This document shows, in pieces, positions 25,737-33,656 of a stretch of 40,837 nt of DNA; positions within the stretch are counted from its first letter, which is position 1; every line of letters begins with the position of its first letter. The position numbers and the translations under genes are program-made. The notes under the pieces were generated by a model. It was given only the letters and a program-made list of their open reading frames with translations. It did no database searches and was not told the origin of the DNA. The stretch lies in NCBI GenBank assembly GCA_019116965.1, contig DXAT01000026.1:1-40837 (forward strand). Direction: 5' to 3'. The DNA is from Candidatus Coprenecus pullistercoris. Its GTDB lineage: Bacteria; Bacteroidota; Bacteroidia; Bacteroidales; UBA932.

Positions 25737-26960
25737 ATGTCTGTTTTACTGAAAAGGACATATAAAGTGCTGATCGCATTCTGTGCGGTGTGTCTGCTGC
25801 ATGCCTGCAGTGTATATGAGCAGGGTGATGCGGGTACGGGCCGTACGGTAATAGTCTACATGGCCGCCGACAATAACCTGGCGTCATTTGCGAGACGCAA
25901 CCTCGATGACATGGCCCGCGGAGGCGTACCGTATTATTGTGACAGGGGAGAGGGGGATGTGCTGCTCGTTTACACCGATATCAGCGGGGAGAGGCCGAGA
26001 CTGATGCGGCTTAGCAAGGACCGTTTCGGTGTGGTCAATACCGAGACGCTGGTTGAATACGAGGACCATAACTCCTGTTCGGATTCGGTGATGCGCTCTG
26101 TGCTCGCTTATGCCTCATCCCTTTTTCCGGCCGACGAGTATGGTCTTGTCCTTTGGTCTCACGGTACCGGATGGGTGCCTCCCGGATACTACTCCGAGCC
26201 CGTGGATGCTGATGGCAATCCATTGCAGCAGTGGGGAGTGGAAGCCGACCCCTATGCCTCTTATGTCAAGTCGTTCGGGACTGACGGGGGTTATGAGATG
26301 GATATCCGGAATCTTGCGGCGGCCCTGCCGGAGCATTATACCTATATACTTATCGACGCATGCCTGATGGGAGGGATAGAAGTGGCCTATGAGCTTAAGG
26401 ATTGCTGTGACTACCTTATCGTCTCCGCCGCGGAGGTGCTTGCCAACGGTTTTCCGTATCAGAGTATAACGGGGCTGCTTTTCGGACAGAGAAACAGTTT
26501 GGAGGATATATGCCGGCTTTATTATGAGCACTATCAAAATGACGGGGCGACAGTGGCCATGATTGATACCCGTAGGCTCAACGACCTGGCAGCGAGCTGC
26601 CTGGATATCTTTCTGGCCTCAAGGGCTGCGATACCTGCCCTTGATATGGATTCGGTGCAGGGGTACTTCAGACTGAACCGTCACTGGTTCTATGATCTTG
26701 ATGACTTCATTTCCAGGATAGCTCCGCGTGATACTGCCGACGGTCAGTCGAGAAGCGTGTATGATGTGTTCCGTTCCAATATGGAACAGGCTGTGGTCTG
26801 CAAATGGAGTACGGAGGATTTCGTCCTCGGAGGCTATCCGCAGTTCTCCATAAAAAAATTTTCGGGACTCAGTACTTACATTCCGAATCCCGAAAATCCA
26901 GTCTTAGATGAGTATTACAAGACCCTCGCCTGGAATAAGGCGGTGATGATGGTCGAGTAA
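25737..26960 (+). CDS. Clostripain-family (C11) cysteine peptidase lipoprotein
   Basis: The product is 407 aa. Residues 1-24 form a lipoprotein signal with lipobox LHAC (Cys24), so it is a surface or periplasmic lipoprotein. The catalytic His142 sits in LVLWSHGTGW and the catalytic Cys209 in YILIDACLMGGIEVAYEL, both diagnostic of family C11. VIVYMAADNNLASFA (38-52) is the conserved first strand. C11 enzymes cleave after Lys or Arg and often self-process. The specificity here cannot be read from sequence. It has its own promoter, and its stop is separated from the convergent rubrerythrin stop by 1 nt. Confidence 0.93.
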   Translation: MSVLLKRTYKVLIAFCAVCLLHACSVYEQGDAGTGRTVIVYMAADNNLASFARRNLDDMARGGVPYYCDRGEGDVLLVYTDISGERPRLMRLSKDRFGVVNTETLVEYEDHNSCSDSVMRSVLAYASSLFPADEYGLVLWSHGTGWVPPGYYSEPVDADGNPLQQWGVEADPYASYVKSFGTDGGYEMDIRNLAAALPEHYTYILIDACLMGGIEVAYELKDCCDYLIVSAAEVLANGFPYQSITGLLFGQRNSLEDICRLYYEHYQNDGATVAMIDTRRLNDLAASCLDIFLASRAAIPALDMDSVQGYFRLNRHWFYDLDDFISRIAPRDTADGQSRSVYDVFRSNMEQAVVCKWSTEDFVLGGYPQFSIKKFSGLSTYIPNPENPVLDEYYKTLAWNKAVMMVE

Positions 26961-26961
26961 T

Positions 26962-27522
26962 TTACTTCTTGTCCCCGAAAAATCTCTTGTAGAGTCCCTC
27001 GAATGCCTGGCCGTGACGGGCCTCGTCCTTGCACATCTCATGAACGGTGTCGTGGATGGCATCGTAATTGAGCTCCTTGGCGCGGGTAGCGATGCGTTTC
27101 TTGTCGGCGCAGGCGTCGGCCTCGGCATGCATTCTCTTCTCGAGGTTGGTCTTGGTGTCCCATACGACTTCTCCGAGCAGCTCTGCGAATCTCGCGGCGT
27201 GATCGGCCTCCTCGTAAGCGATACGGCGGTAAGCCTCGGCGATCTCGGGATAGCCTTCCCTGTCAGCCTGACGGCTCATGGCGATGTACATGCCTACTTC
27301 GGAGCATTCGCCTGCGAAGTGTGTCTGCAGGCCTTCCCATATTTCCTTGTCGCAGCCTTTGGCCACTCCGAGAGTGTGACCGTCAGCCCAAGAGATCTCA
27401 TTGGCTTCTTCCTTAATCTCTACAAACTTGCTTGCGGGCGCCTTGCAGAGAGGACATTTCTCAGGAGGGGTAGCTCCTGTGTGCACATAACCGCATACTG
27501 TGCATCTCCATTTCTTTTCCAT
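26962..27522 (-). CDS. Reverse rubrerythrin (N-terminal rubredoxin, C-terminal ferritin-like)
   Basis: The product is 186 aa, taking [11 protein letters not shown] as the start (ATG at 27522). The longer open frame runs antisense through the rplY leader and is not credible. Residues 5-28 form a rubredoxin with Cys7-x2-Cys10 and Cys23-x2-Cys26. The ferritin-like di-iron domain follows, with E..H motifs in [22 protein letters not shown] and [11 protein letters not shown]. The rubredoxin-first order marks the reverse type, which reduces hydrogen peroxide in anaerobes. This fits an obligately anaerobic gut-type bacterium. The upstream -7 is weak (TATCTTGC, about 27550-27557). Confidence 0.93.
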   Translation of the reverse strand: MEKKWRCTVCGYVHTGATPPEKCPLCKAPASKFVEIKEEANEISWADGHTLGVAKGCDKEIWEGLQTHFAGECSEVGMYIAMSRQADREGYPEIAEAYRRIAYEEADHAARFAELLGEVVWDTKTNLEKRMHAEADACADKKRIATRAKELNYDAIHDTVHEMCKDEARHGQAFEGLYKRFFGDKK

Positions 27523-27564
27523 GATAATAGTGGTGTTAAAAACTTTCATGCAAGATACAAAATT

Positions 27565-27595
27565 TTTGCCAAAGATTAAAAAATAACTACTTTTG
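27565..27595 (+). promoter_or_regulatory. Promoter of rplY-pth
   Basis: TTTG (27565-27568) and TACTTTTG (27588-27595) are separated by 19 bp, a near-ideal Bacteroidota promoter. Transcription from about 27600 would give a leader of about 74 nt with two hairpins. Confidence 0.8.
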
Positions 27596-27602
27596 CAACC
27601 CC

Positions 27603-27647
27603 AAAAGGCCAAGCCTTTTTGTGCAATGGGGTCCGGAAAGCCCGGAC
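27603..27647 (+). ncRNA. Structured 5' leader of rplY (two perfect hairpins)
   Basis: Hairpin 1 pairs AAAAGGC (27603-27609) with GCCTTTT (27613-27619) around a CAA loop and runs into further T residues, like a small intrinsic terminator. Hairpin 2 pairs GTCCGG (27631-27636) with CCGGAC (27642-27647) around AAAGC. An in-frame ATG at 27626 lies between them. A cis-acting leader controlling the ribosomal protein gene is plausible but unproven. Confidence 0.5.
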
Positions 27648-27673
27648 TGAGTAACACATTTTTAATTAAACAC

Positions 27674-28285
27674 ATGAAACACATTACTTTACACGGCCAG
27701 GCAAGGACAAAGGGCCGTAAGTCCTTAACAAAGAGCATCAGAAGAGAGGGTCTGGTACCCTGCGTACTTTATGGAAACGGCATGGAAAACGTGCTTTTCT
27801 CAGTGGATTCCAGAGATCTCAAGGCTCTGACCCATACCCCCAACAGCTATATCGTGGATCTCGACATCGACGGAAAGAACTATCTTGCAGTCATGCACGA
27901 GCTTCAGTTCCATCCTGTGACGGACAATACAGTACATGCTGATTTCCTGGCCATATCGGCTGACAAGCCTGTGACCATAGAGGTGCCTCTCAACATCTTC
28001 GGAAACTGCGCAGGAGTGAAAGCCGGCGGTAAGCTCCTCATCGAGGCCCGTAAGCTCAGAGTGTCCGGTCTGCCCGATCAGATTCCCGATGTTCTGGATA
28101 TCGACATCACCAACCTCAGGCTCGGCAAGCAGATTGTGGCCGGAGACCTTTCATTCGAGGGTGTCCGCATAGTCAGCCCCAAGACTACAGGTGTCTGCAC
28201 AGTCAAGCATACCCGTGCGGCAATGGCTGCTGCTGACGAGGAGGAGGCTACTGCAGCAGAGGCAGCTGCAACACCCGCTCAGTAA
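27674..28285 (+). CDS. rplY: Ribosomal protein bL25, CTC type
   Basis: The product is 203 aa starting at [16 protein letters not shown]. The first half is the 5S rRNA-binding L25 domain ([34 protein letters not shown]). The second half is the CTC beta domain ([39 protein letters not shown]). The tail is Ala/Glu rich. An in-frame ATG at 27626 would add 16 residues overlapping the leader hairpin and does not fit the family N-terminus. pth follows 14 nt downstream, a very common bacterial pairing. Confidence 0.96.
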   Translation: MKHITLHGQARTKGRKSLTKSIRREGLVPCVLYGNGMENVLFSVDSRDLKALTHTPNSYIVDLDIDGKNYLAVMHELQFHPVTDNTVHADFLAISADKPVTIEVPLNIFGNCAGVKAGGKLLIEARKLRVSGLPDQIPDVLDIDITNLRLGKQIVAGDLSFEGVRIVSPKTTGVCTVKHTRAAMAAADEEEATAAEAAATPAQ

Positions 28286-28299
28286 TCATATTTCAGCTC

Positions 28300-28863
28300 A
28301 TGACCTTTCTCATAGTCGGGCTTGGAAATATTGGGTACGAATACGAAGGTACCCGCCACAATATGGGATTTTCGGTATTGGACACCTGGGCACAGGCGTC
28401 CAATACTCTTTTTACGACAGTCCGTTACGGGGATATGGCGGAGATCCGGCTCAAGGGACGCACATTTGTCCTGCTGAAGCCTTCCACATACATGAACCTG
28501 AGCGGCAAGGCTGTGGCGTACTGGCTGGAAAAAAAGAATATCCCGGTGGAGAATCTGCTGGTCATAGCCGACGACATGAATCTGCCGTTCGGAGCCATGC
28601 GTATGCGCAAGGGCGGAAGTGCCGGCGGCCACAACGGTCTGGCCAACATCGCGGAGATGTTGGGAACGCAGGACTATCCGCGTCTGCGTGTAGGCATAGG
28701 CTCGCATATGGGCCGCGGCCTGCAGGTAGATTTCGTCTTGGGGAAGTGGGATGAAGAGGAGGAAAAGCAGCTTCCCGAGATACGGGAGAGAGCCGTGGAG
28801 GCCGTCAAGTCATTCGGGCTGGCCGGTATAGAGCGTACGATGACCCAGTTCAATCGACAATAA
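28300..28863 (+). CDS. pth: Peptidyl-tRNA hydrolase
   Basis: The product is 187 aa. It recycles peptidyl-tRNA released from stalled ribosomes. Active-site residues are in place: the catalytic His20 in GTRHNMGF, Asn66 in STYMNLSG, Asp91 in VIADDMNLPFG and His111-Asn112 in GGHNGL. The C-terminal GKWDEEEEKQLPE matches the family lid helix. It is in an operon with rplY, and its last 14 bp overlap the convergent divIC-like gene. Confidence 0.97.
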   Translation: MTFLIVGLGNIGYEYEGTRHNMGFSVLDTWAQASNTLFTTVRYGDMAEIRLKGRTFVLLKPSTYMNLSGKAVAYWLEKKNIPVENLLVIADDMNLPFGAMRMRKGGSAGGHNGLANIAEMLGTQDYPRLRVGIGSHMGRGLQVDFVLGKWDEEEEKQLPEIRERAVEAVKSFGLAGIERTMTQFNRQ

Positions 28864-29155
28864 ATACTTCCTCGTCCTTTTTTTGGAAGAAATACTGCTC
28901 TCTTGCGAACTTTTCTAACGAATCGCGGTCCGATGTAAGCTCCTTGAGCTTGCCGTCGATGGCTTTTATATCATTGCGGTACTGTCTGATGGCTTTCTCC
29001 TGCCGCTGCACCTGTATATAGTCTCCTGCCCACCTGATTACATTGTTGCGGTCTACGGCCAGCACTACGACCATAAAAAGTACGGTCACGATGAAGTACT
29101 TGTTCATGATTACTCTTACGGGTCTGTTTTTGGGCTTTTCTGATGTTTCCGGCAT
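28850..29155 (-). CDS. DivIC/FtsB-like septum formation initiator
   Basis: The product is 101 aa. A short basic cytoplasmic N-terminus is followed by one membrane segment (about 19-35, YFIVTVLFMVVVLAVDR) and a coiled coil (YIQVQRQEKAIRQYRNDIKAIDGKLKEL). The ending EKFAREQYFFQKKDEEVFIV is the FtsB/DivIC signature (..AR...G...p.E.v). It belongs to the divisome QLB-type complex that activates septal peptidoglycan synthesis. A perfect -7 box lies only 7 nt upstream of its ATG, so the leader is very short. Confidence 0.9.
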   Translation of the reverse strand: MPETSEKPKNRPVRVIMNKYFIVTVLFMVVVLAVDRNNVIRWAGDYIQVQRQEKAIRQYRNDIKAIDGKLKELTSDRDSLEKFAREQYFFQKKDEEVFIVD

Positions 29156-29162
29156 AGTGGTG

Positions 29163-29191
29163 CAAAGTTATCATTAATATCACTATATTTG
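29163..29191. promoter_or_regulatory. Divergent -7 boxes of divIC-like (-) and CPBP (+) genes
   Basis: The minus strand reads TAACTTTG at 29163-29170, 7 nt from the divIC-like start. The plus strand reads TATATTTG at 29184-29191, 18 nt before ATG 29210. The latter rules out the TTG start at 29189, which lies inside the box. Confidence 0.6.
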
Positions 29192-29209
29192 AAAAATTTT
29201 TGTTTCCGT

Positions 29210-30019
29210 ATGAAAAAAATAAGATGCATCGTTCCTGGTCTCGGGGAGTCGTGGCTGATTCTCCTGCTTATAGTCATAGGCCAGGTGGCTGCATCGCTTA
29301 TTCAGGGAGCTGCCGGTCTTTACGGGGACATGTACATGCCTTTTGTGTATGTTCTGTCATTCGTGCCGGCGGTAGCCTACTGCCTGTTTCCGGGCAGACG
29401 GAAGTGTGACAGTCTTCTCCGGCCGGTATCCGTCTCGTTCGGTACCTTGGGGCCGTGGCTTTTCATACCTTTGGCGGTTATGGTGGAACTGGCTGTGATA
29501 TATCTGCTCAGTTCTGTTCCATTCGAGCTGAAGATGCCGCCACAGGTAGAGATTGCGTTCGCGGCCATGTACGGAAGGGATGTAGTGTGGACCCTTCTTA
29601 CTGTCAGTGTAGCGGCTCCTTTGCTTGAGGAGCTGATGTTCAGAAGGATAATTCTTTCAGGGCTTCTGCGCAGAATGAGCGCATGGAAAGCTGTGGCTTG
29701 GTCCTCGCTTCTGTTTGCAGTGGCTCATCTCAATCCGTGGCAGGCTCTGCCCGCATTTGCCATGGGCTGCCTCTTCGGTTGGATTTATTACAGGACACGC
29801 AGTTACTGGACCGTGGTGTCGCTTCATGCGGTCAACAACACATTGACGATAGTGGTGGCTAAGGTATTGGGAGTGCAGACGGCATTGGAGGGCAGCATGC
29901 AGGATATAGTGGGAGAAGGCCTCTTCTATCCTCTGTTGGCTGCCTCTTTTGTGATTGCTGTGTCAGGAGTGTTGATAATCAATAAGTCAGTGTCATCAAG
30001 TCATACCAACATACAATGA
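29210..30019 (+). CDS. CPBP (Abi/CaaX-type) intramembrane protease
   Basis: The product is 269 aa from ATG 29210. It has about eight hydrophobic segments. The three CPBP motifs are intact: EELMFRR (Glu140, Glu141, Arg145), FAVAHLNPW (His173) and HAVNN (His206, Asn210), which form the glutamate-type intramembrane protease site. Homologues process prenylated proteins or signal peptides, or act in bacteriocin self-immunity; the substrate here is unknown. Its stop overlaps the manA start (ATGA). Confidence 0.9.
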   Translation: MKKIRCIVPGLGESWLILLLIVIGQVAASLIQGAAGLYGDMYMPFVYVLSFVPAVAYCLFPGRRKCDSLLRPVSVSFGTLGPWLFIPLAVMVELAVIYLLSSVPFELKMPPQVEIAFAAMYGRDVVWTLLTVSVAAPLLEELMFRRIILSGLLRRMSAWKAVAWSSLLFAVAHLNPWQALPAFAMGCLFGWIYYRTRSYWTVVSLHAVNNTLTIVVAKVLGVQTALEGSMQDIVGEGLFYPLLAASFVIAVSGVLIINKSVSSSHTNIQ

Positions 30020-31041
30020 AAAAAGCGATATATCCCTTAAAATTCGTGCCCGAGCCCAAGGAGAGGGTCTGGGGCGGTCATCGTTTGGCCACTCAGTTCA
30101 ACAAGCCGTTCGATCCGGAGAAAGTGATAGGCGAAAGCTGGGAGATTTCAGGTTTTGAGGAGGACAGTTCCATGATAGCCGGAGGCTGGCTGGACGGCAA
30201 TCCTCTATTCGATGTCATCGAGACCTATATGGACGAGATTGTCGGAGATGACAACTACAAGCGTTTCGGCAACGAGTTCCCGATACTGGTCAAGCTGCTC
30301 GATATCTCGGACAGACTGTCTGTGCAGGTGCATCCTGATGACGAGACGGCTTTCGACAGGCACAATTCCTATGGCAAGACAGAGGCCTGGTATGTCCTCG
30401 ATGCCGATCCCGATGCCAGGATCTACATGGGATTCAACAAGGATATGGATGTGCGCGAGTTTCTTGACCGCTGCGCCGCCGGTACTCTGGAAGAGGTGCT
30501 GAATGTCGTGACTCCGCACAAGGGCGATTTCTTTTTCATAGAAGCCGGCACTGTGCATTCGGCCGGAGGCGGCCTGGCGATAGCCGAGATACAGCAGCTT
30601 TCCGATGTGACTTACCGTATCTACGACTGGGGTCGGGAGAACAATCCGGCGACGGCCCGTCAGATGCACGTGGACCAGGCTCTGAGCTGTATCAATTACA
30701 GAAAATATGACGGCAGCGCATTTGTGCCCGCCGGCGGAGACGCACCGTCCAAACGTCTGGTGACAAGCAAGTATTTTATAGCCAATGAACTTAATCTCAG
30801 CGCTCCAGTGCGTATCTGGCCGGACCGTTACGAGAGTTTTATCCTCTATTCTTGTCTGGAGGGCGAGGCTTCGCTTACACCGTCAGACAGCAAGGAGAAT
30901 TACACATTGCTGCGCGGAGAGTGGATACTGGTTCCTGCGGCAATGTCTGAATTCGTGCTGGCTCCTTCAGTGCCGGGAACCAAGCTCATGGAAGTCTATA
31001 TAGGCAAGACGGAGGAGAAGGACGATTATATAAAGGAATAG
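30016..31041 (+). CDS. manA: Mannose-6-phosphate isomerase, class I short form
   Basis: The product is 341 aa, matching the short type I enzymes of Bacteroidota and Firmicutes. It interconverts mannose 6-phosphate and fructose 6-phosphate, supplying GDP-mannose for glycans or using mannose as carbon source. Zinc ligands are visible as Gln104 and His106 in SVQVHPDDE, Glu123 in YGKTEAWYVL and His181 in EAGTVHSAGGG. RIYDWGRENN is the conserved region after the metal site. It is translationally coupled to the CPBP gene and followed after 3 nt by the S4-domain gene. Confidence 0.95.
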   Translation: MKKAIYPLKFVPEPKERVWGGHRLATQFNKPFDPEKVIGESWEISGFEEDSSMIAGGWLDGNPLFDVIETYMDEIVGDDNYKRFGNEFPILVKLLDISDRLSVQVHPDDETAFDRHNSYGKTEAWYVLDADPDARIYMGFNKDMDVREFLDRCAAGTLEEVLNVVTPHKGDFFFIEAGTVHSAGGGLAIAEIQQLSDVTYRIYDWGRENNPATARQMHVDQALSCINYRKYDGSAFVPAGGDAPSKRLVTSKYFIANELNLSAPVRIWPDRYESFILYSCLEGEASLTPSDSKENYTLLRGEWILVPAAMSEFVLAPSVPGTKLMEVYIGKTEEKDDYIKE

Positions 31042-31044
31042 TCT

Positions 31045-31428
31045 ATGGAAGCGCAGGTTCGTCTGGATAAATACTTGTGGGCGATAAGAGTCTACAAGAC
31101 ACGGACAGAGGCCGCCGATGCCTGCCGCAGCGGTAAGGTGTCGGTCAACGGGACGGAGTCAAAGGCGTCCAGGGATATCAAGGCCGGGGATGTGGTGTCT
31201 GTCCGCAAAGGAAGCGTGCATTTCCAGTACAAGGTAATATTGCCCGTCGGCAACCGTGTCGGAGCCAAGCTGGTGCCTGAGTTTGCGGAGGATATCACTC
31301 CTCAGGAGGAGCTGGACAAGCTCAACGCTCCGTTCGAGACAATATACATCCGGCGCGACAGAGGCACAGGCCGTCCCACCAAAAAGGAGAGGCGCGACCT
31401 CGACCGCCTCATGGACGACCTGTTCTAA
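31045..31428 (+). CDS. Hsp15-like S4-domain RNA-binding protein
   Basis: The product is 127 aa. The N-terminal S4 domain (VRLDKYLWAIRVYKTRTEAADACRSGKVSVNG then KAGDVVSVRKG) matches HslR/Hsp15, which in E. coli binds free 50S subunits carrying nascent chains. The C-terminal extension with GRPTKKERRDLDRLMDDLF is the typical basic tail. It is the last gene of the CPBP-manA unit; the structured repeat element follows 24 nt after the stop. Confidence 0.9.
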   Translation: MEAQVRLDKYLWAIRVYKTRTEAADACRSGKVSVNGTESKASRDIKAGDVVSVRKGSVHFQYKVILPVGNRVGAKLVPEFAEDITPQEELDKLNAPFETIYIRRDRGTGRPTKKERRDLDRLMDDLF

Positions 31429-31452
31429 AGAATGTTTTGCATGTCGCCCAGC

Positions 31453-31577
31453 ATGACAAAAGGAATACTCTGAAAAGTACGCGCCTGCGGCGCTATCCCT
31501 CCCACTGCTTCGCAGCGGGCCCCTCCCGTTCACGGAATCACGGGCGATTACGCTTTTCAGAGTATTCCTTTTGTCAT
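31453..31577. repeat. 125-bp element with perfect 25-bp terminal inverted repeats and inner hairpins
   Basis: Positions 31453-31477 and 31553-31577 are exact reverse complements over 25 bp (left arm begins ATGACAAAAGG, right arm ends CCTTTTGTCAT). The 75-nt interior carries three smaller stems: GCGCC/GGCGC at 31481-31493, CCCaCTGC/GCAGcGGG at 31501-31519 and CCCGT/ACGGG at 31525-31544. No target-site duplication is visible in the flanks. It lies between convergent genes. It could be a miniature repeat element, a bidirectional terminator or a structured 3' RNA. Confidence 0.8.
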
Positions 31578-31581
31578 ATTG

Positions 31582-31621
31582 TTCCGCAACGGCAGAGAAT
31601 TGCGGAATAATGCTGCCGTTG
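31582..31621. terminator. Two overlapping, mutually exclusive hairpins before the HAD gene end
   Basis: TTCCGCAA (31582-31589) pairs perfectly with TTGCGGAA (31600-31607). CAACGGCAG (31587-31595) pairs perfectly with CTGCCGTTG (31613-31621). The stems share bases, so only one can form at a time. They lie just beyond the stop of the leftward HAD gene and could serve as its terminator, though no clear T-tract is present. Confidence 0.45.
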
Positions 31622-31632
31622 TTGTGGGTGGA

Positions 31633-32388
31633 TTATTCGTAGAGCGGGGCGAGGTCGGGGGATTCGTAGGTGGCATGGGAGATGGCCTTGTGCCCTTTGT
31701 GATTGTAGTAGAACTGGTCGATACCGAATATCTGTGCTCCTTCAATGTCGTTTACAGGGTCGTCCCCGATCATGAGGGCGGCCCTTTTCGCTTCTCTCCA
31801 TCTGTCTCCGTCCGTGCGTTTTATGCCGGACAGGGTCTCCAATGCATATGCGAAGATGCCCGGCCTGGGCTTGAGGCAGCCGGCCTCCTCAGAGACAACG
31901 ACGGTGGAGAAATATTCCGAGATGCCGGCTCCATGCAGCTTGCGGTACTGCACTTCCCGGAAACCGTTGCTGAGGACTGCCATTTTGCCTCCGGCCGAGC
32001 GTATGGCCTCAAGCATTTCCCTTGCTCCGGGCATCAGCCTGTTCTCGCAGACCATCTGTTCGAGATAGTCTGCCCCGAATTGCCGTGCCATGGCCTCGTC
32101 CTCCACTCCGTACCATCGGAATGCCTCGTAGAACCTCTTCCACCGCAGGTCCTCCTTGGTCATCTCTCCCTTTTCATACATGGCCCAGAGCCGGTGGTTG
32201 AGCGCATCGTAGCGCATAAAGAAACGGTGCAGGGAATCTTCCCCACACCCTTCTTTTTCCTGTATGGCCTTTAGAAGCACCGGATTGTGGGAGACGAGCA
32301 GACCGATAGCGTGTTCGGAGTTGCTGTCGAAGTCCCAGAGAGTCCGGTCCAGGTCTATCAGGTAGTATCTGTATGGCCTGATGGTCAT
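31633..32388 (-). CDS. HAD-family hydrolase, YjjG-like nucleotidase/phosphatase
   Basis: The product is 251 aa from ATG 32388; the start overlaps the M64 stop by one base (TAATG). The HAD motifs are complete: DLDRTLWDFD (nucleophile Asp12, Asp14), VLSNG (motif II), the Lys of CLKPRPGIF (motif III) and MIGDDPVNDIEGA (motif IV). The helical cap and overall similarity suggest the YjjG/2-haloacid-dehalogenase-like group that dephosphorylates nucleotides or small phosphoesters. The start at 32433 is rejected because it extends into the M64 gene with non-family residues. Confidence 0.9.
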   Translation of the reverse strand: MTIRPYRYYLIDLDRTLWDFDSNSEHAIGLLVSHNPVLLKAIQEKEGCGEDSLHRFFMRYDALNHRLWAMYEKGEMTKEDLRWKRFYEAFRWYGVEDEAMARQFGADYLEQMVCENRLMPGAREMLEAIRSAGGKMAVLSNGFREVQYRKLHGAGISEYFSTVVVSEEAGCLKPRPGIFAYALETLSGIKRTDGDRWREAKRAALMIGDDPVNDIEGAQIFGIDQFYYNHKGHKAISHATYESPDLAPLYE

Positions 32389-33650
32389 TATCTGCAATAG
32401 TAGTCGATCATGCGGCTGATGGCTCTCCGGCATACGGGACAGAAGTCTCCGGCCGTATTGGTCCTCATGCGGCAGTTGTCACGGGAGCGGTAGACGCCTT
32501 TGGCCATGTATCCGCCTCCTTCATGCAGGCCGACGCTTTCCTTGTCCCATTCTCCTGAGTCGATCATATCCTTCCATTTGCGGCTGAAATCAACTAAGGT
32601 GGTTATGTTCGGCTCCCATGGCTCGACGCTCAGATTGTAGAATTCGTCGAATGCGACTTCAGAATCGAAATACTCGTCTCCAAGTCCGGCGAAGCTGTGT
32701 CCGAACTCATGGATGAAGACTTCCTTCGAGAACTTGTGGTCGGAGGTACCGAGGGCGTAGGAGTTGTATATGCCTCCTCCTCCGTATTTGCTTTCATTGG
32801 CTATGATGACAAAAGCGTCAAACGGGGCGCCGGACAGATGGTCGGCTATGCTTCTGTAGTCCGATACGGTGAGGTACCTGTCCATGTAGAATGTATAGAA
32901 ATTGGAGTTCAGGGCGGTCTTTTTCCAGATTCCCTGGTGCGGGATGTCCGTTCCGCTGTCCTCGGATATCACGTCCAGAGCCGAGACATTGAAGTCGCCC
33001 TTGCGGGAGCGGTAAGGCTCCATAGAGAAAAGATAGTCCATGAAACGGCGGCAGTCGTCGTGGAACTTGTCCATCTCCTCAGCTGTATATCCTTCGGCCA
33101 CAAACAACAGGTCTACCTTGCGGCTCATGTCGCCGGATGTAAGGAGCGGGGTGATGACCGATTCGGTTCCTGGCTCCGGACTTATGAGTGCGTCGTCCGG
33201 ATCGACGGCACACGAGAATAATCGTCTGAACTCTCCGGTGGACTTAACCCTTTCCGACAGTGTGACGGTGATTTCCCGTTTCGGGAACGGCATCCATACG
33301 GTCTGGGTGAAGGCTTTCTGTACATGCGTGGCCTCGGGAGTGGATCTCCATTCAAGAAAAAGAGTGGAGAATCCTTTCGAATATATAAGCGTGTCTCCCA
33401 CCCATGCCTCGAACATATATTCACCGTACCGGAACGGGTCGATAAGCGACTCGGGAGAGCCGGCCCACCGGCATTCTTTTTTCAGTCCGGCCAGAAATGC
33501 CTCCTGGTGCTTTGCGTCACCGGCGAGAATGAAATCCAGCCTGAGGCGGTCAGAAGAGAAATATGTGTCATAATCAACCTTTGCAGTATCCGCAATGGCC
33601 GTTACGGCCGTTATGGCTGCGAATATGAGGGTCAGTGCCAGTTTTCTCAT
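32388..33650 (-). CDS. Secreted M64 (IgA peptidase-like) metallopeptidase
   Basis: The product is 420 aa. Residues 1-20 form a signal peptide. An N-terminal domain (about 25-150) precedes the catalytic domain. The zinc site is FIHEFGHSFAGLGDEYF (His314, Glu315, His318), typical of family M64, together with KVDLLFVAEGYTAEEMDKF (178-196) and RDNCRMRTNTAGDFCPVCRRAI near the end, where Cys pairs probably stabilise the fold. The founding member was described as an IgA peptidase from Clostridium ramosum; substrate specificity here is not inferable. It lies 6 nt after purB. Confidence 0.92.
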   Translation of the reverse strand: MRKLALTLIFAAITAVTAIADTAKVDYDTYFSSDRLRLDFILAGDAKHQEAFLAGLKKECRWAGSPESLIDPFRYGEYMFEAWVGDTLIYSKGFSTLFLEWRSTPEATHVQKAFTQTVWMPFPKREITVTLSERVKSTGEFRRLFSCAVDPDDALISPEPGTESVITPLLTSGDMSRKVDLLFVAEGYTAEEMDKFHDDCRRFMDYLFSMEPYRSRKGDFNVSALDVISEDSGTDIPHQGIWKKTALNSNFYTFYMDRYLTVSDYRSIADHLSGAPFDAFVIIANESKYGGGGIYNSYALGTSDHKFSKEVFIHEFGHSFAGLGDEYFDSEVAFDEFYNLSVEPWEPNITTLVDFSRKWKDMIDSGEWDKESVGLHEGGGYMAKGVYRSRDNCRMRTNTAGDFCPVCRRAISRMIDYYCR

Positions 33651-33656
33651 ATGCTG

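Noticed and set aside
27626..27673. Alternative in-frame start for rplY adding 16 residues
   Set aside because: It lies between and within leader hairpins, and the added residues do not match the L25 N-terminus, which begins naturally at 27674.
26962..27738. Longer rubrerythrin N-terminus starting at 27738
   Set aside because: The extension is antisense to the rplY promoter, leader and start and has no similarity to rubrerythrin, which begins at the rubredoxin Cys motif just after 27522.
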